Source: Methylophilales bacterium (GTDB lineage Bacteria > Pseudomonadota > Gammaproteobacteria > Burkholderiales > Methylophilaceae). From it: a DNA stretch of 16,898 bases. This document shows positions 14,695 to 16,898 of the stretch, piece after piece. Where the stretch lies: positions 1-16,898 of the forward strand of contig JABMNG010000186.1 in the NCBI GenBank assembly GCA_013205275.1. Reading direction: 5' to 3'. The notes under the pieces were generated by a model. It was not told the DNA's origin and made no database searches. It saw nothing but the letters and a program-made list of their open reading frames with translations. Position 1 is the first letter of the stretch, and every line of letters begins with the position of its first letter. The translations under genes and the position numbers were made by a program.

Positions 14695-16122
14695 TTATCG
14701 AGGTAAATTGCTCGATCCCATTAGAAACTCGTCAACAGCACGCGCACATTGCCTACCTTCTCGAATAGCCCAAACTACCAATGACTGGCCCCTTCTCATA
14801 TCTCCCGCCGCAAATACTTTTTTGCGCGAGGTGTAATATGAGTCGTCCCCTTCTGTGGTAGCCTTTGCATTTCCACGTTGATCTTTCTCGATCCCAAATT
14901 TATCAAGCACGTTCTTTTTAGGGCCCATAAAACCCATGGCCAATAAAACTAAATCTGCTTTCATTCTAAACTCGGAGCCTGGAATTTCTTGCATCTTACC
15001 GTCCTTCCATTCCACCTTAACCGCGACCAATTCTTTGACTTTTCCATTCTCGCCCTCAAAGGCTTTAGTTGCGATTGACCAATCTCTTTCGCAGCCCTCT
15101 TCATGTGAACTTGATATTCTCATCTTTAGAGGCCAATTAGGCCATATTAATGATTTATCTTCTTGCTCAGGTGGTTGCGGCATTAATTCAAACTGAGATA
15201 TTGATGTTGCGCCATGACGGTTAGAGGTCCCAACACAATCAGAGCCTGTATCTCCTCCACCTATAACAACCACATGCTTTCCAGTTGCCATAATCTGATC
15301 TATAACCGTATCCCCTGCATTAATTTTATTTTGAGATGGGAGAAAATCCATAGCAAAATGAACCCCATCTAATTCTCTCCCAGGAACAAGTAAGTCTCTT
15401 GGCCATTCTGCGCCGCCGGCTAAAACTACTGCATCAAAATCATTAATGAGGCTTTCAGGATCAACGTTCTCTCCAACATTTTGATTGGTTTTAAACACAA
15501 CGCCTTCCGCTTCCATTTGTTCTACACGTCGATCAATATGAATCTTTTCCATTTTAAAGTCAGGAATACCATAACGAAGTAGTCCACCAATGCGGTCATT
15601 TTTTTCTAAAATAACTACATCGTGTCCAGCCCTGGCTAATTGTTGTGCGGTGGCTAATCCTGCCGGGCCTGATCCAACAACTGCAATCTTCTTACCTGTT
15701 TTATTTTTTGGGGGCTGAGGTACTACCCAATTATTTTCCCATGCCTTATCAATAATGGCATGCTCAATTGATTTAATTCCAACAGGATCAGAATTAATAT
15801 TCAGGGTGCAGGCTGCCTCACAAGGTGCAGGGCAAATACGACCGGTAAATTCTGGAAAGTTATTCGTTGAGTGAAGCACATCAATTGCAGCTCTCCAGTT
15901 TTGTTTATAAACCAGATCGTTCCAATCAGGAATAATATTATTAACAGGGCAACCATTATTACAAAATGGAATTCCGCAATCCATGCACCGAGCGCCTTGA
16001 ATTTTAGCTTCCTCATCGGTTAAATGAAGAACAAATTCTTTATAGTTTTTGACGCGATCCTTCGTAGGTAGATTTTGTTCGGCCAGTCTCGGAAATTCTA
16101 TGAACCCTGTTATTTTACCCAT
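14695..16122 (-). CDS. gltD: Glutamate synthase (NADPH) small subunit
   Basis: 475 residues, full length. It feeds NADPH electrons to GltB, which makes glutamate from glutamine and 2-oxoglutarate. The N-terminal iron-sulfur domain has C46, C49, C54, C58 (CMDCGIPFCNNGC) and C97, C101, C105 (GRICPAPCEAAC). The FAD-binding Rossmann motif is VVGSGPAG (148-155). The NADPH-binding motif is VVVIGGGDTGSDC, and the C-terminal FAD motif is VFAAGDMRRGQSLVVWAIREGR. A strong Shine-Dalgarno AGGAGG lies inside the end of gltB, and the ATG directly abuts the gltB TAG, so the two subunits are translationally coupled. Confidence 0.97.
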   Translation of the reverse strand: MGKITGFIEFPRLAEQNLPTKDRVKNYKEFVLHLTDEEAKIQGARCMDCGIPFCNNGCPVNNIIPDWNDLVYKQNWRAAIDVLHSTNNFPEFTGRICPAPCEAACTLNINSDPVGIKSIEHAIIDKAWENNWVVPQPPKNKTGKKIAVVGSGPAGLATAQQLARAGHDVVILEKNDRIGGLLRYGIPDFKMEKIHIDRRVEQMEAEGVVFKTNQNVGENVDPESLINDFDAVVLAGGAEWPRDLLVPGRELDGVHFAMDFLPSQNKINAGDTVIDQIMATGKHVVVIGGGDTGSDCVGTSNRHGATSISQFELMPQPPEQEDKSLIWPNWPLKMRISSSHEEGCERDWSIATKAFEGENGKVKELVAVKVEWKDGKMQEIPGSEFRMKADLVLLAMGFMGPKKNVLDKFGIEKDQRGNAKATTEGDDSYYTSRKKVFAAGDMRRGQSLVVWAIREGRQCARAVDEFLMGSSNLPR

Positions 16123-16898
16123 CTACGCCGCCTCCTTTTTTGATGCATCCTGGATTTCCTGCAACGCACGCTTATATTCCATCGGGTAAACTTTTACAAA
16201 TAAATTAAGATGATTATCCCAGTCTTCAATAATTTTTTTAGCTATTGGACTTTCAGTGAAAGCATGGTGGTTAGTCACAAGCGTTCTTAACCATTTTTCA
16301 TCGCTTACATTTAAATGTTGTGGTTCGTTCGATTGTGCACTTTCTTTTTTTACCTTTTCCAATGTCACCATCGAGTGATTACAATAATCCTTAAAGGTAT
16401 TATTAGGGTCATAGACATAAGCAATGCCGCCTGACATGCCTGCCGCAAAATTTTGTCCCGTATCACCAAGTACGACAACTGTACCACCCGTCATATATTC
16501 GCAGCCATGATTTCCTAAGCCTTCAACAACTGCTGATGCGCCTGAATTACGAACACAGAACCGCTCTCCGGCTATGCCTCTAAAATAAGTTTCGCCCGAT
16601 GTAGCTCCATACATCACCGTGTTGCCTACAATAATATTTTTTTCATTAATGCCTTTAAAATTCTGAGGTGGGCGAATAATTATGTGGCCTCCGCAAAGGC
16701 CTTTACCTACATAATCATTACCTTCACCATGCAGCTCGAATGTAATGCCTTTTGCCAAGAAGGCGCCAAAGCTCTGTCCTGCTGTGCCAGATAAATTCAC
16801 ACGAATAGTGTCGTTTGGCAAACCGTCATTGCCATAGCGCTTGGCAATTTCATGCGACAACATGGTTCCTACTGTCCGATTTGTATTGTTGATTGGTA
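16123..16898 (-). CDS. gltB: Glutamate synthase large subunit, C-terminal part (5' end outside window)
   Basis: The last 257 or so residues of GltB, running off the right edge; the frame stays open beyond the ATG at 16863 with PINNTNRTVGTMLSHEIAKR, typical internal GltB text. This is the GXGXG beta-helix domain: GLCGGHIIIRPP, GNTVMYGATSGETYFRGIAG, GLGNHGCEYMTGG and GQNFAAGMSGGIAYVYD. The glutaminase and FMN/Fe-S synthase domains must lie to the right. The C-terminus is Lys/Glu-rich (QDASKKEAA) and ends at TAG touching gltD. Confidence 0.96.
   Translation of the reverse strand, partial: PINNTNRTVGTMLSHEIAKRYGNDGLPNDTIRVNLSGTAGQSFGAFLAKGITFELHGEGNDYVGKGLCGGHIIIRPPQNFKGINEKNIIVGNTVMYGATSGETYFRGIAGERFCVRNSGASAVVEGLGNHGCEYMTGGTVVVLGDTGQNFAAGMSGGIAYVYDPNNTFKDYCNHSMVTLEKVKKESAQSNEPQHLNVSDEKWLRTLVTNHHAFTESPIAKKIIEDWDNHLNLFVKVYPMEYKRALQEIQDASKKEAA

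Noticed and set aside
15801..16016. Minus-strand open frame of 71 codons in gltD
   Set aside because: Out of frame with the Cys-rich gltD N-terminus, which is clearly the coding frame.

Overview
The window is AT-rich, tightly packed bacterial chromosome. It looks like a streamlined freshwater or marine betaproteobacterium, most probably a methylotroph of the Methylophilaceae. The evidence is a PQQ-dependent alcohol dehydrogenase of the methanol/ethanol type, a hemE-gltD-gltB run, short intergenic gaps and low GC. The lineage is an inference from gene content and remembered gene orders, not a computed result.

Layout. (1) 1-3288, plus strand: the C-terminal part of a PQQ dehydrogenase, then a GT4-type glycosyltransferase, a small HAD phosphatase of the RNA-repair-associated type and a 74-residue membrane protein. 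(2) 3289-5339, plus strand: a decayed acetate-uptake unit, made of yjcH (DUF485) followed by an actP pseudogene with two nonsense codons and four frameshifts. A heptamer tandem repeat sits at their junction. (3) 5414-13435: a phosphorus-economy block. It contains an OlsB-type N-acyltransferase, a PlcP-type phospholipase C broken by one frameshift, a PlsC/OlsA-type acyltransferase, exopolyphosphatase (ppx), polyphosphate kinase (ppk1), a second GT4 glycosyltransferase and a PAP2 lipid phosphatase. (4) 13439-16898, minus strand: hemE, a previously hidden small lipoprotein gene, gltD and the 3' part of gltB, which is housekeeping tetrapyrrole and glutamate synthesis.

How block 3 fits together. 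PlcP removes phospholipid headgroups to give diacylglycerol, GT4 enzymes of the Agt type glycosylate diacylglycerol, OlsB and OlsA build phosphorus-free ornithine lipids, PAP2 dephosphorylates lipid phosphates, and Ppk1/Ppx fill and drain polyphosphate. Sequences resembling PhoB boxes (11-bp direct repeats of CTGTCATAAAA type) lie upstream of olsB (strong), in the ppx-ppk1 divergent spacer (good) and upstream of pap2-GT4 (one good half-site). A looser triplet lies upstream of the first glycosyltransferase. The best reading is a Pho-controlled membrane-lipid-remodelling and polyphosphate island. Its key lipase, PlcP, needs a frame change to be made whole: this is a genuine lesion, a sequencing error or a +1 recoding site.

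No tRNA, rRNA, insertion sequence or CRISPR array was seen.
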